From Dysgonomonas gadei ATCC BAA-286 (GTDB taxonomy: Bacteria > Bacteroidota > Bacteroidia > Bacteroidales > Dysgonomonadaceae), in NCBI RefSeq assembly GCF_000213555.1, contig NZ_GL891982.1, positions 271,910-335,909 on the forward strand: a stretch of 64,000 bases of DNA. The letters run 5' to 3'. A program made the translations under genes and the position numbers. Below are positions 28,738 to 37,944 of the stretch, piece by piece. Below the pieces are notes generated by a model. The model made no database searches. It saw nothing but the letters and a program-made list of their open reading frames with translations, and was not told the DNA's origin. The number at the start of each line of letters is the position of its first letter. Positions within the stretch are counted from its first letter, which is position 1.

Positions 28738-29240
28738 GTCTATTCAAAGAAATAAATATAAAAAACTTCTCCCCCAACCCATTTGAAATAAAAGACAAAT
28801 GGATGCTAATCTCCGCTGCCAAAGCCGATGGTACGGTAAATACAATGACCGCAAGCTGGGGTAGTTTCGGCATCATGTGGAACAAAGAAGTGGTTTTTAT
28901 TGTTATACGTCCTCAACGTTTTACAAGGGAATTCGTAGAAAGCTCAGAATCATTATCGCTGACATTCTTCGACGACAGCTATAAGAAAGCTCTTGCTTAT
29001 CTGGGAAAAGCTTCGGGAAGAGATGAGGACAAGATAACAAAAGCAGGATTATCCGTTGCGATGGACAATGATGTACCTTACTTCGAAGAAGCAGAAAGGG
29101 TAATCTTTGCAAAGAAGCTTTTCGTACAGCGTATTGAAGAAGCGGCTTTCCTTGATGAAAAGATAATAGACAGATGGTATCCCGAAAAAGATTTCCATTA
29201 TTTATATATTGCCGAAATAACTAAAGTTTTGGAAAAATGA
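28734..29240 (+). CDS. Flavin reductase-like FMN-binding protein
   Basis: The protein of 168 residues belongs to the flavin reductase-like, split-barrel group by its N-terminal pattern (NPFEIKDKWMLISAAKADGTVNTMTASWGSFG) and VVFIVIRPQRFTREFVE. These are positions that bind FMN in the family. It may be a flavodoxin-like or FMN-dependent reductase. It overlaps both neighbours by 4 bases (ATGA), so translation is probably coupled with the preceding secreted protein and the following GyrI-like protein. Confidence 0.75.
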   Translation: MSLFKEINIKNFSPNPFEIKDKWMLISAAKADGTVNTMTASWGSFGIMWNKEVVFIVIRPQRFTREFVESSESLSLTFFDDSYKKALAYLGKASGRDEDKITKAGLSVAMDNDVPYFEEAERVIFAKKLFVQRIEEAAFLDEKIIDRWYPEKDFHYLYIAEITKVLEK

Positions 29241-29701
29241 AACAAGAGGAAGTAGTCTTGGATAAATTCTCTGTTGTTGGCATCTCCGTAAGGACTACCA
29301 ATCAGGATTATAAGTCACAGGGTGATATAGCCAAGTTGTGGGAAATATTCCTGAGAAACGGCTATTTGGAGTCGATGCCGAAGGTATCGGATGATATTTA
29401 CTGTATCTACACCGATTACGAGAGTGACTATACAGGTGAATATACCACCGTATTGGGCTATAAGGTTGCGGATGCAGAAAGTATCCCCACCAACCTGAGC
29501 CTGACTATCAAAGAGATTCCTTCCAGCAAATATTATAAATATATATCCGAAGGTGAATTGCCATATGCCGTTGGTAAAACTTGGGCGCATATCTGGCAAT
29601 CGGATATAAACAGACGATACCTGGCTGATTTTGATGTATATGGTAAGGAAGCAAAAGATCCTGCCAATGCGAAAATCACCACATTTTTATCCATTAAATA
29701 A
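29237..29701 (+). CDS. GyrI-like / AraC effector-binding domain protein
   Basis: This single-domain protein of 154 residues begins with the typical DKFSVVGISVRTTNQ and contains YCIYTDYESDYTGEYTTVLGYKV, features of the GyrI-like small-molecule-binding domain. Stand-alone members bind small hydrophobic ligands and some hydrolyse reactive compounds. It overlaps the flavin reductase gene by 4 bases and ends 21 bases before speA. It is thus co-transcribed with a redox enzyme. A DNA-binding domain is absent, so it is not itself a transcription factor. Confidence 0.7.
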   Translation: MKQEEVVLDKFSVVGISVRTTNQDYKSQGDIAKLWEIFLRNGYLESMPKVSDDIYCIYTDYESDYTGEYTTVLGYKVADAESIPTNLSLTIKEIPSSKYYKYISEGELPYAVGKTWAHIWQSDINRRYLADFDVYGKEAKDPANAKITTFLSIK

Positions 29702-29722
29702 TTTATCACTTTACAAGAAAGA

Positions 29723-31615
29723 ATGAGAAAATGGCGCATCGAAGACTCATCCGAGCTGTATAACATCCCGGGATGGGGAATTAATTACTTTTCTGTCAAC
29801 GAGAAAGGTAACGTTGTCGTAACTCCTCGTAAAGACGGAGTGGCTGTTGATTTAAAAGAACTGATGGACGAACTGCAACTTCGCGATGTATCGGCTCCCG
29901 TACTGATTCGCTTTCCCGATATTCTGGATAACAGGATTGAAAAGATATCGACGTGTTTCAAACTGGCGGCAGAAGAATACGAATACAAGGCGCAGAACCA
30001 TATCATATATCCTATCAAGGTAAATCAAATGCGCCCTGTGGTCGAAGAACTTATCAGCCATGGTAAAAAATTCAATATCGGTCTCGAAGCCGGCTCAAAG
30101 CCCGAACTCCATGCCGTTATCGCTATTAATACCGACTCTGACTCGCTGATTATATGCAACGGGTATAAAGACGAGAGCTATATCGAATTGGCTCTGTTGG
30201 CGCAGAAGATGGGCAAGCGTATCTTTATAGTTGTTGAGAAACTGAACGAACTCCCACTCATTGCCAAGGTTGCCAAACGACTGAAAATAAGACCAAACAT
30301 CGGTATCCGTATTAAGCTGGCCAGTTCCGGTAGCGGCAAATGGGAAGAATCGGGAGGTGACGGCAGCAAATTCGGACTGAATTCGAGTGAATTGCTTGAA
30401 GCCCTTGCCTACCTTGAGAAGAATAATATGCAAGAATCCCTTCGTCTGATCCATTTCCACATTGGTAGCCAGATTACAAAAATCCGCCGTATCAAGACAG
30501 CTCTGCGAGAAGCCGCCCAATTCTATGTGCAATTGCATACGATGGGCTTCAAAGTAGAATTTGTGGATATCGGTGGCGGACTAGGTGTAGACTATGACGG
30601 CACACGCTCATCATACAACGAAAGCAGCGTTAACTATTCCATACAGGAGTATGTGAATGACTCTATCGCCACAATGGTAGACGCTGCGAATAAGAATGAT
30701 ATCCCCCACCCTAATATCATTACCGAATCGGGGCGTTCACTTACGGCACATCATTCCATATTAGTGTTCGAAGTGCTGGAAACAGCTACTTTACCCGAAT
30801 GGGACGAAGACGAAGAGTTGTCTGACGATGACCACGAACTGGTTCGCGAACTCTATCAAATATGGGACGACCTCAGCCAGTCGCGTATGTTGGAAGCATG
30901 GCACGATGCCCAGCAAATCCGAGAAGAAGCGCTGGACTTGTTCAGTCTGGGATTACTTACGCTAAAAACAAGGGCGCAGGTAGAACGTTTATATTTCTCC
31001 ATCGCCCGCGAAATATTCCATATCGCAGGCCGGTCGAAGCATGCTCCGGAAGAGTTGAAGCAATTATCGAAACTGTTACCGGATAAGTATTTTTGTAACT
31101 TCTCTTTGTTCCAGTCGCTACCCGATTCATGGGCGATAGACCAGGTATTCCCTATTATACCTATCCACCGGCTGGATGAAAAACCCGACCGTACCGCCAC
31201 ATTGCAGGATGTAACCTGTGACTCGGATGGTAAGATCGATAATTTCATCTCTAATGGCAACCAGTCTTCTTATCTGCCTGTACATGCAAAGAAGAAAAAT
31301 GAACCGTACTATCTGGGAGTGTTCCTTGTAGGTGCATATCAGGAAATACTGGGTGACCTTCATAATCTGTTCGGCGATACCAATGCCGTACATATATCAG
31401 TAGATGAAGGAGGATATAAGATAGAACAAATGATAGACGGTGAAACGGTAGCCGAAGTACTCGACTACGCTCAGTACAATGCCAAGAAACTTGTACGCAC
31501 TGTGGAAACATGGGTTACCAGCTGTGTGAAGCAAGGTTCCATAACAGTAGAAGAAGGGAAGGAATTCCTCTCCAACTATCGCTCTGGCCTCTATGGATAC
31601 ACATATTTAGAATAA
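29723..31615 (+). CDS. speA: Biosynthetic arginine decarboxylase
   Basis: The PLP enzyme of 630 residues converts arginine to agmatine, the first step of polyamine synthesis. The alanine-racemase-like barrel carries the PLP lysine (Lys99 in YPIKVNQ), HFHIGSQ (about 249), VDIGGGLGVDYDG (about 283) and ITESGRSLTAHHS. The length and order fit the SpeA family. It is the last gene of the lepA run; a strong hairpin follows. Confidence 0.97.
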   Translation: MRKWRIEDSSELYNIPGWGINYFSVNEKGNVVVTPRKDGVAVDLKELMDELQLRDVSAPVLIRFPDILDNRIEKISTCFKLAAEEYEYKAQNHIIYPIKVNQMRPVVEELISHGKKFNIGLEAGSKPELHAVIAINTDSDSLIICNGYKDESYIELALLAQKMGKRIFIVVEKLNELPLIAKVAKRLKIRPNIGIRIKLASSGSGKWEESGGDGSKFGLNSSELLEALAYLEKNNMQESLRLIHFHIGSQITKIRRIKTALREAAQFYVQLHTMGFKVEFVDIGGGLGVDYDGTRSSYNESSVNYSIQEYVNDSIATMVDAANKNDIPHPNIITESGRSLTAHHSILVFEVLETATLPEWDEDEELSDDDHELVRELYQIWDDLSQSRMLEAWHDAQQIREEALDLFSLGLLTLKTRAQVERLYFSIAREIFHIAGRSKHAPEELKQLSKLLPDKYFCNFSLFQSLPDSWAIDQVFPIIPIHRLDEKPDRTATLQDVTCDSDGKIDNFISNGNQSSYLPVHAKKKNEPYYLGVFLVGAYQEILGDLHNLFGDTNAVHISVDEGGYKIEQMIDGETVAEVLDYAQYNAKKLVRTVETWVTSCVKQGSITVEEGKEFLSNYRSGLYGYTYLE

Positions 31616-31630
31616 GCAATTTTATTATAT

Positions 31631-31668
31631 TCCCTCTCCATCTGTATATGGAGGGGGATTATTTTTTA
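31631..31668 (+). terminator. Terminator after speA
   Basis: An 11-bp stem (31631-31641 with 31648-31658, one G-T pair) is followed by TTATTTTTT. It starts 15 bases after the speA stop. The next gene starts only 10 bases later without a visible promoter, so partial read-through is likely. Confidence 0.8.
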
Positions 31669-31678
31669 AACCGAAACT

Positions 31679-32431
31679 ATGAAAAGATATTTATCAACTC
31701 TTTTACTACTCATCACGGTATTTTTTAATAGCTGTGCTATATACGAAAATATATATTTTCAGGAAGACGGAAGTGTAAAATATGATATGTCTATCGACGC
31801 CAGCGAGATATTGTCCATGACATCGGATATGAACATGAATATGGCTGACAAAATACCGACAGACAGTGTCATTTATCTGTCCGACATCCTCAAAGATACA
31901 TTGAATATCACAGACGATATGAAAGAAGACATGATAAATATTGCTCCTTTGGCTATCAGAATGCAGAATGATGTGGCAAACAAGAAGCTTGGAATCTCCT
32001 TATCGGGAACTTTCAAGGATGCAGAGGCTTTCAATAAGGCTTTTGTTTCTATGAAGAAACTGGAAGACAAAATAAAATCGAAAGATGATGAAGCACAATC
32101 CCTGAGTCAGAACCTTTCTATTGATAAACTATACAATCTAACGTCACTTACATGGGACGGGTCGGTTATGACTAGAACCGTAGAACCAAATAAGGATATA
32201 GAGCCTGAAAATGGGGTGGATAGTCTGTTGAAAGGTAATAATCCGTTCGGCATGTTTTTAGAAAAAGGAAAAATGGTGGTAAAATATCATTTCCCTAAAA
32301 AAATAGAAAAGATAAGCAATCAGGATGCAGTATTCTCCCAGGATGGAAAAACTGCTATAATTGAATATAGCGGCTCTGTTTTCACTAAGCCTACGACTGA
32401 GTTTTCGGTAGAAATAACGACAGAGAAATAA
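31679..32431 (+). CDS. Hypothetical lipoprotein
   Basis: This lipoprotein of 250 residues (lipobox FFNSC, Cys19) is not part of a family I recognise. It begins AIYENIYFQEDGSVKYDMSID and has a helical acidic middle (about 60-140). A C-terminal beta-rich half ends SVFTKPTTEFSVEITTEK. The pattern resembles small Bacteroidetes lipoproteins of unknown role. It starts just after the speA terminator and 60 bases before the DUF3667 gene. Confidence 0.6.
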   Translation: MKRYLSTLLLLITVFFNSCAIYENIYFQEDGSVKYDMSIDASEILSMTSDMNMNMADKIPTDSVIYLSDILKDTLNITDDMKEDMINIAPLAIRMQNDVANKKLGISLSGTFKDAEAFNKAFVSMKKLEDKIKSKDDEAQSLSQNLSIDKLYNLTSLTWDGSVMTRTVEPNKDIEPENGVDSLLKGNNPFGMFLEKGKMVVKYHFPKKIEKISNQDAVFSQDGKTAIIEYSGSVFTKPTTEFSVEITTEK

Positions 32432-32491
32432 GATACGATTACAACCTTTTGTTGCCGACATTCATTTACTTAGTTATTTTTTTGATAGAAT

Positions 32492-33451
32492 ATGAGTAAA
32501 CATAAAATCAGACATAAGAAAACCTGCTTAAACTGCGGAGCGTTTGTAGAAACTCATTATTGCCCTAAATGCGGGCAGGAAAACAGTGAGAGCCGTCAAT
32601 CTTTCCATCATCTGTTTACTCATTTTGTATTCGACTTTATTCATTACGACAGCTCCTTCTGGAGAACAGTTAAGTATCTGTTCCTCTCCCCGGGAAAACT
32701 TTCGATAGAATATATGAACGGCAAGCGAAAATCTTATGTCAATCCGTTTACGCTTTATATATTCATCAGCTTCATCACGTTTTTTATTCCTTCTGTTTTA
32801 CCGGACGCTTCTAAAAGCAATAAAAACATAGAGGTGGAAGCCGAAGTGGCTGAAGCAATGAATCTAAAGGACAGTCTTATCGCTACCGATCCGCAAGGTA
32901 AACTTACAGCAGAGAAAATAGATACTAAATACAAAGCTCTGCCTAAGGAAAAACAGTTTTTGTCTCCTGACGGTATAATGTATAAAACGGGACTTGCCAT
33001 AGTGGAGAGCTCCAAGGATAAACAAAAAAACAAAGAGGCTGTCGAGTTTTTAATCCACAATATGCCAAAGGTTTTATTTGTCTATATGCCTATATTTGCC
33101 TTCTGGCTGTGGTTGTTCCATAATAAAAGAAAACGCATCTATTTCGATAGCGGCATCTTCACCCTCCACTTCTTTTCTGTAGTGTTGTTATCTATTACTA
33201 TTTGTAACATTTTCTCCTGTCTTTTTGACTGGATAGGGGCAGAATGGGCCACGGGTCTGCTATGGACATTTATGGTCTTCTATATCACCTTTTATTTCTT
33301 CAGGGGATGTCGCCGCTTCTATGATGACAACAGGATCATTTCCAATCTGAAATCAGGAATTCTGGTTCTGATAAACAGCTTTATGATTATATTGATAACC
33401 ACCCTGTATGCTATTCTGGGAATCTATATGGTTTATGTTTATCATCATTAA
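32492..33451 (+). CDS. DUF3667 membrane protein with N-terminal zinc ribbon
   Basis: The protein of 319 residues starts with a zinc ribbon (Cys12, Cys15, Cys24, Cys27 in CLNCG and CPKCG). The DUF3667 signature follows: HHLFTHFVFDFIHYDS, LFLSPGKLSIEYMNGKRKSYVNP. Five transmembrane segments are visible (about 90, 195, 235, 262 and 290-315). The family is common in Bacteroidetes and has no known function. Its stop overlaps that of the convergent winged-helix gene by 4 bases. Confidence 0.85.
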   Translation: MSKHKIRHKKTCLNCGAFVETHYCPKCGQENSESRQSFHHLFTHFVFDFIHYDSSFWRTVKYLFLSPGKLSIEYMNGKRKSYVNPFTLYIFISFITFFIPSVLPDASKSNKNIEVEAEVAEAMNLKDSLIATDPQGKLTAEKIDTKYKALPKEKQFLSPDGIMYKTGLAIVESSKDKQKNKEAVEFLIHNMPKVLFVYMPIFAFWLWLFHNKRKRIYFDSGIFTLHFFSVVLLSITICNIFSCLFDWIGAEWATGLLWTFMVFYITFYFFRGCRRFYDDNRIISNLKSGILVLINSFMIILITTLYAILGIYMVYVYHH

Positions 33452-34509
33452 GAGCCTGTCAAATAAGCATCAAAGTCGCCTGAAGCCTTCTTTATCAGCC
33501 TCTCCAGTGCTTTATCCGGCTGAGAAAAGAATTCAGATTCAGATGATATATTCTGCTTATCCAAGATTTTTTTCCAGAGGCCAATAATCTCTCCATTATA
33601 GGAAATAGCAGGTTTGAAAATACCATTGCTCGTAATCACTTTTTTGTGGTGAGCAAGAGACAGAATCTCTTTCCGGTCTTTATAGCTCACCAGTAATTCA
33701 TCGAATGCAGGGAGAAAATGCACGATATCATCTCTTTGCTTATAGCCTGATGAAGATTGATGATATATATATGTTTGTTCTCCTGCCGTTTCGAATATAA
33801 AATCCGGTTTTATCAAAGCTGCCGCGCTTCTTGCCTCGGTAGCAGTCAGTCCCGACCACCAGATAAAATCCTGTATTGTAGCCGGACCATGGCTCTGAAA
33901 ATACTTATATGCCAAACGGTACAATGTTTCGTCCATGTTATAGTTCGATGTCTTTGGCACACGTTGCTCCAACAGGGCATATGTCTGCTTCTTATCTTTT
34001 ACCGTACCATTGCATACCAAGCCGTCTAATTCGGCATGAAACATAATATGACTTAAACGGCGGCTATCACATTCAATATCTGCCTTCTTCAATATTGCCC
34101 CAAGCTCCTGGCGGGTCTGATTACTTTCTTTTTCTAATGCTTTACGGATAATAGCACTTGTCTTCTTCAGCAAATCGTCGGAAAGTTCCAATTCCCTATC
34201 ACTTGAGCGAACGGCTAATTTTACACGTGGAGAACTCAATTGAAGCATCCAATGTATATCGTCACGGGACACAAAATGCCATGTCGGACGCAAAATATGA
34301 GTACGGATCAGCTCACCGGCGTCTATAGCTTTTTCCACCTGCTTATCGGTTATTCCCGGCAGCCGTACTCCAATGCCCCATTTTGCCATATTGAAATCCT
34401 GAGCCTGCATGGCGCCCATCCATGATACTATCTCGCGTGGTGTTTTATATCTGGTCTTAACAAGTTGCTGGTTGGCAAGCCGCATAGTTGTGATGTCCGC
34501 TATATTCAT
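33448..34509 (-). CDS. Winged-helix DNA-binding domain protein (HTH_42 type)
   Basis: This protein of 353 residues starts MNIADITTMRLANQQLV and includes WMGAMQAQDFNMAKWG, HILRPTWHFVSRDDIHWML and FLPAFDELLVSYKDR. These are hallmarks of the HTH_42/DUF1006 family. Related proteins such as YcaQ unhook DNA crosslinks as glycosylases. The catalytic QxQ or QxD motif of that group may correspond to QAQD (about 35-38). It is the last gene of the cobalamin run, 22 bases after cobU, a position probably reflecting co-transcription rather than function. Confidence 0.75.
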   Translation of the reverse strand: MNIADITTMRLANQQLVKTRYKTPREIVSWMGAMQAQDFNMAKWGIGVRLPGITDKQVEKAIDAGELIRTHILRPTWHFVSRDDIHWMLQLSSPRVKLAVRSSDRELELSDDLLKKTSAIIRKALEKESNQTRQELGAILKKADIECDSRRLSHIMFHAELDGLVCNGTVKDKKQTYALLEQRVPKTSNYNMDETLYRLAYKYFQSHGPATIQDFIWWSGLTATEARSAAALIKPDFIFETAGEQTYIYHQSSSGYKQRDDIVHFLPAFDELLVSYKDRKEILSLAHHKKVITSNGIFKPAISYNGEIIGLWKKILDKQNISSESEFFSQPDKALERLIKKASGDFDAYLTGS

Positions 34510-34531
34510 TGTTTGTCTATTATCTTTTTAT

Positions 34532-35044
34532 TCATTTCACCATCAATGGAATACCTGAAACCATCATATAAACCTTGTCGGCTCTTTCTGCAATATACTG
34601 ATTGAGCCATCCTTGCAAATCTGCAAATTTGCGTTGCACATCATTTTGCGACATCTCACCCATGCCTATCTCATTAGTAACAATGATGAAGCGGGCATCC
34701 TGTCCTATCAGTTTATCGAATTCTGTTTTTAATGCCTGTAAGGAAGATTGAACATCTGCTTGCATATCGAAGAAAAAGTTTGTTGCCCATAAGGTCACAC
34801 AATCTAACAGCACAACCCGTCCTGAGAGATCATGCAGGCTCAATTCTTTTTCTTCTTCTATATTAGTCCATTCACAACCCCGCTCGGTCTTATGCCGTTC
34901 TATACGCTTACGATGTTCATCATCCCATACACGGGAAGTAGCAAGATAGACAGGGTGTGTAGAAAGGGACAATGCCAGTTTCTGGGCATAACTGCTTTTT
35001 CCCGAACGTTGCCCTCCTGTAATAAGTATTATCTGCTTAGCCAT
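34532..35044 (-). CDS. cobU: Adenosylcobinamide kinase / guanylyltransferase
   Basis: This enzyme of 170 residues phosphorylates adenosylcobinamide and then adds GMP, activating the corrinoid for nucleotide-loop attachment. The P-loop GGQRSGKS is at 10-17. RIERHKTERGCEWTNIEEE (about 49-67) holds the histidine that carries GMP. VTNEIGMG is also typical. It overlaps the adenosyltransferase gene by 8 bases. Cobalamin synthase (cobS) and cobT, usually next to it, are absent from the window. Confidence 0.94.
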   Translation of the reverse strand: MAKQIILITGGQRSGKSSYAQKLALSLSTHPVYLATSRVWDDEHRKRIERHKTERGCEWTNIEEEKELSLHDLSGRVVLLDCVTLWATNFFFDMQADVQSSLQALKTEFDKLIGQDARFIIVTNEIGMGEMSQNDVQRKFADLQGWLNQYIAERADKVYMMVSGIPLMVK

Positions 35045-35609
35045 TTTTCTTTCTTTTGTACAAAAAGTCTTTCCAGCGTTCTTCTATATTTCCGGCCTTA
35101 TACATATCGTATCTTGCCATAGTAAAGAAAAGGTCGGACAGGCGGTTGATAAATCGCATTACCGATGCCGGAACTTCATCCTGCTTGTTCAATGTCCATA
35201 AGCGGCGTTCCGCCCGGCGGGCAACAGCTCTTGCCAGTTGCAAGTGTGCCGAAACAATAGTGCCGCCCGGCAGGATAAAAGTTTCGCTGGGCCCCATCTC
35301 ATCGGTCATTCTGTCCATCCATTCCTCGCAAAGTTTATCCAAATCTTCATCCAACGTATTTGTGTTGGTATCTCTGATAGTTGAAGGGGTTGCCACTTGC
35401 GACATGACGGACATCATTTCGGTTTGAATTTTAAATAAAAGAGACTGCCATTCATGGTCTGCCGGAAGATTGGCTCTTACAACTCCTATTACGGAGTTGA
35501 GTTCATCGATTGTGCCGTTGGCTTCGATGCGTACATCGTCTTTATCGACACGCTGTCCTCCAAAAATCCCGGTTTTTCCTTTATCGCCCCCGCGGGTATA
35601 TATTTTCAT
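35037..35609 (-). CDS. PduO-type cob(I)alamin adenosyltransferase
   Basis: This enzyme of 190 residues transfers the adenosyl group of ATP to cobalt of reduced corrinoids. The N-terminal TRGGDKGKTGIFGG (5-18) binds ATP. DELNSVIG (about 35) and RAVARRAERRLW (about 129-140) are the conserved helices of the PduO/EutT-type fold. It acts as a trimer in the family. It overlaps cobU by 8 bases. The gap to cbiB upstream is 347 bases, interrupted by a structured repeat. Confidence 0.93.
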   Translation of the reverse strand: MKIYTRGGDKGKTGIFGGQRVDKDDVRIEANGTIDELNSVIGVVRANLPADHEWQSLLFKIQTEMMSVMSQVATPSTIRDTNTNTLDEDLDKLCEEWMDRMTDEMGPSETFILPGGTIVSAHLQLARAVARRAERRLWTLNKQDEVPASVMRFINRLSDLFFTMARYDMYKAGNIEERWKDFLYKRKKNG

Positions 35610-35699
35610 AAGTATATTATTTTATTTTTATTTCTTATTATATAACTGTTCTTTGTAATAACTCTAATTCTTTTGTTAATTGCAGCCGCGCCCTCTCGG
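35610..35699. other. Left part of the cbiB-adenosyltransferase gap
   Basis: The gap between the adenosyltransferase and cbiB genes is 347 bases, and this AT-rich left part holds no ORF or recognised site. Most of the rest is the structured repeat copy B followed by a short word repeat. I see no new promoter for the adenosyltransferase on the minus strand. Confidence 0.5.
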
Positions 35700-35895
35700 G
35701 CTTGTCCTTACTTTTGGCATTGCCCAAAAGTAAGCAAAAAGCTAGCGCTTCATTCCTCGGCGACCCAAAACCATTTTGCCGGCTGAAAGGGACAAACGGG
35801 CTATCGCCCCATCCCTTTCTACGCCGTCTATAACGGATTGGGTGCCCGCCTGCGTCACTAATGCGCGTCCGCTGACGCCTTAGTGAAGCAAAGTC
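35700..35895 (+). repeat. Structured intergenic repeat, copy B
   Basis: On the plus strand the leader hairpin has an 11-bp perfect stem CTTACTTTTGG/CCAAAAGTAAG (35707-35734). The linker GCTAGCGCTTCATTCCT follows, then the outer motif CGGCGACCCAAAACC (35759-35773). A shorter inner hairpin than in copies A and C has GAAAGGGA pairing with TCCCTTTC and GGGC with GCCC. The closing motif CGGATTGGGTGCCCGCC (35834-35850) and a tail hairpin with CACTAA/TTAGTG end the unit. The frame is shared with the other copies but the inner hairpin is different. It lies inside the cobalamin operon, against its direction. Confidence 0.75.
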
Positions 35896-35913
35896 CTAAA
35901 AAGATTATACTTT

Positions 35914-35942
35914 CCATTGTCAATTGTCCACTGTCAATTTGC
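35914..35942. repeat. Short degenerate tandem repeat (word ATTGTCA)
   Basis: Three imperfect copies of ATTGTCA-like words lie between the structured repeat and the cbiB stop codon. It is one of several such loci in the window, each with its own word. Confidence 0.5.
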
Positions 35943-35956
35943 AGCTTGCAACTAAA

Positions 35957-36907
35957 TTATTTAAAATTTATATAATAAATAGTTTCAATCGCTACAATCA
36001 AAGCCACCATCAATATTTCAGTCCAGATATTTACCTGTACAGCTTTTTTCATATCGGCGGTAGTCAATTCTTTTTCTTTATATCCTATATAGGGCTTATC
36101 TACCAGTTCACCAAAATAGACGTTTGGCCCACCGAAACGACAACCCAGAATCCCGGCCAGAGCAGCTTCGGGATAACCCGAGTTAGGGCTGGAATGCTGT
36201 CCTCCAAACTTTTCGATAAAGGGGACCAACGATAGTCTACCACTAACTATAATCATCAGTAGAGAGGTAAGACGGGCGGGAATATAATTGGCGGCATCAT
36301 CGATGCGCGCAGCCCAACAACCGAATTGTTTATATCGCTCGTTCTTATAACCGATCATCGAATCCAGCGTATTTATCATCTTATAGGCAAACATACCCGG
36401 AACGCCGAGTATCATATACCAGAATAGTGGAGCAATAACACCATCGCTCAGGTTCTCGGCCAATGTTTCCAATGCTGCCGTACGGATCTGCTGCGGCGAT
36501 AAGCTAGATGTGTCACGTCCAACAATACGTGCAACTTGCATCCGGCCTTCTTCTACTGACGAATCTGCTGCAATAAACACTTTCTGAACTTCATCTATCA
36601 GCGTTTTTCCGGCAAGGCAATAAAATACAATAATTGTAGAAAATGCTATGGAAACCCAAGGGTGGATATCATTTAATCCTTCTGTTATGAAATAGATAAG
36701 AAAATAACACGCAAGGATAAGGACAATGGAAAACAAACCGCCTTTCAGCATCTTACTCTTCCCTTTATTCAATATTTTTTCGCCCCATGCTATTATCTTA
36801 CCCTTTGCTACCACTGTATGCGGCAACCAAGCAGGATCACCGATGAGTTTATCGATAATCCATCCCAGAACTAAGGGTAGTAGAATATATAGTAAATTCA
36901 AATCCAT
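35957..36907 (-). CDS. cbiB: Adenosylcobinamide-phosphate synthase
   Basis: This integral membrane enzyme of 316 residues joins adenosylcobyric acid to aminopropanol phosphate, the product of the neighbouring cobD. The family is clear from LGWIIDKLIGDPAWLPHTVVAKGK (about 17-40), ENLSDGVIAPLFWY (about 153) and NTLDSMIGYKNERY (about 180). Four to five membrane segments are visible. It starts 25 bases downstream of cobD and forms part of the operon. Confidence 0.93.
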   Translation of the reverse strand: MDLNLLYILLPLVLGWIIDKLIGDPAWLPHTVVAKGKIIAWGEKILNKGKSKMLKGGLFSIVLILACYFLIYFITEGLNDIHPWVSIAFSTIIVFYCLAGKTLIDEVQKVFIAADSSVEEGRMQVARIVGRDTSSLSPQQIRTAALETLAENLSDGVIAPLFWYMILGVPGMFAYKMINTLDSMIGYKNERYKQFGCWAARIDDAANYIPARLTSLLMIIVSGRLSLVPFIEKFGGQHSSPNSGYPEAALAGILGCRFGGPNVYFGELVDKPYIGYKEKELTTADMKKAVQVNIWTEILMVALIVAIETIYYINFK

Positions 36908-36932
36908 TTAGCTCCAATTTCAAGGTTTATTT

Positions 36933-37940
36933 TCAACTCTGAAATTCTGATACCCCCTTCACTAGTATCGTGTTCTCTTCAAATGACTGTGTGGCAATAC
37001 GAAAGAAAGACTCATCCAGTCCATAAAAATTGGCAGCATCGCGAATTAGGATACCATATCCGTCTATAAGGTACTTTTTCAGTTCAGATGCTTTCCCATC
37101 TTCAAATTTACACAAAAAGAAATGTGTATCAGTAGATTGAACGACAATTTTTTCTATTTTTCTCAGAGACTCTTGCAATTGTATAGTATCTCGTAAATAT
37201 TCTTTGATATTTATTGTTTCCAAGCCGCGATTCAACAAGAATTTCCCGGCTTCAATTGCTAATCCGTTTACAGACCACGGCATACGGTATTTTGCGACCC
37301 GAGCCAAAGTTTCAGCATGTGCCGTAATATACCCTAACCGCAACCCGGGTATGGCAAAATGCTTTGTCATGGAATGCAATAATATCACATTCTTATATTG
37401 CGCCGCCTCTTCAATACTGAATAAGTCCCTGAGTGTGAAATGCTCATATGACTGGTCGATGACAATATATTGAGACGGATGATTTTCAATATATGCTTTC
37501 AGTATATTTTTATCCGTTACCGTACCCGTCGGATTGTTAGGATTGCAAAGCCATACCAAACGGGCATCCTGAGGTACTTTGCCGAAAGATGCAGACCAGT
37601 GTATTGTATGATTGTTGATAGTTGCGGCATCGCCATATTCACTGAAAGTAGGGTATATTATTGCCGATTTGACATTATTAAACGCCTGAGCGATCAGATA
37701 AATGGCTTCCGTGGCTCCATTGGTCACACATATATTATCCGTATTAACCTTGTACTTCTCAGCCAACAAATGAACCAGAGAAGATGCGTCAGGTTCGGGA
37801 TAAGAATGTATAGCACTGATATGAGCGCACAGATGCTCCTGCAAGGCGGATAAATCCTGCCCGCTGCGTATATTGGAACTGAAATTGCTTACAATCTTCT
37901 TTCCGTGAGTATATATATCATCGCCGTGTCCGAGTATCAT
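36933..37940 (-). CDS. cobD: L-threonine-O-3-phosphate decarboxylase
   Basis: This class I/II aminotransferase-fold PLP enzyme has 335 residues. VTNGATEAIYLIAQAF (about 72) and LCNPNNPTGTVT (about 131) bind the cofactor and substrate, and Lys193 in SMTKHFAIPG is the PLP lysine. In Salmonella CobD makes aminopropanol phosphate for the cobalamin side chain. The placement between cobQ and cbiB supports this rather than histidinol-phosphate aminotransferase, which has a similar fold. It is slightly shorter than typical (about 360). Confidence 0.85.
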   Translation of the reverse strand: MILGHGDDIYTHGKKIVSNFSSNIRSGQDLSALQEHLCAHISAIHSYPEPDASSLVHLLAEKYKVNTDNICVTNGATEAIYLIAQAFNNVKSAIIYPTFSEYGDAATINNHTIHWSASFGKVPQDARLVWLCNPNNPTGTVTDKNILKAYIENHPSQYIVIDQSYEHFTLRDLFSIEEAAQYKNVILLHSMTKHFAIPGLRLGYITAHAETLARVAKYRMPWSVNGLAIEAGKFLLNRGLETINIKEYLRDTIQLQESLRKIEKIVVQSTDTHFFLCKFEDGKASELKKYLIDGYGILIRDAANFYGLDESFFRIATQSFEENTILVKGVSEFQS

Positions 37941-37944
37941 GTCG

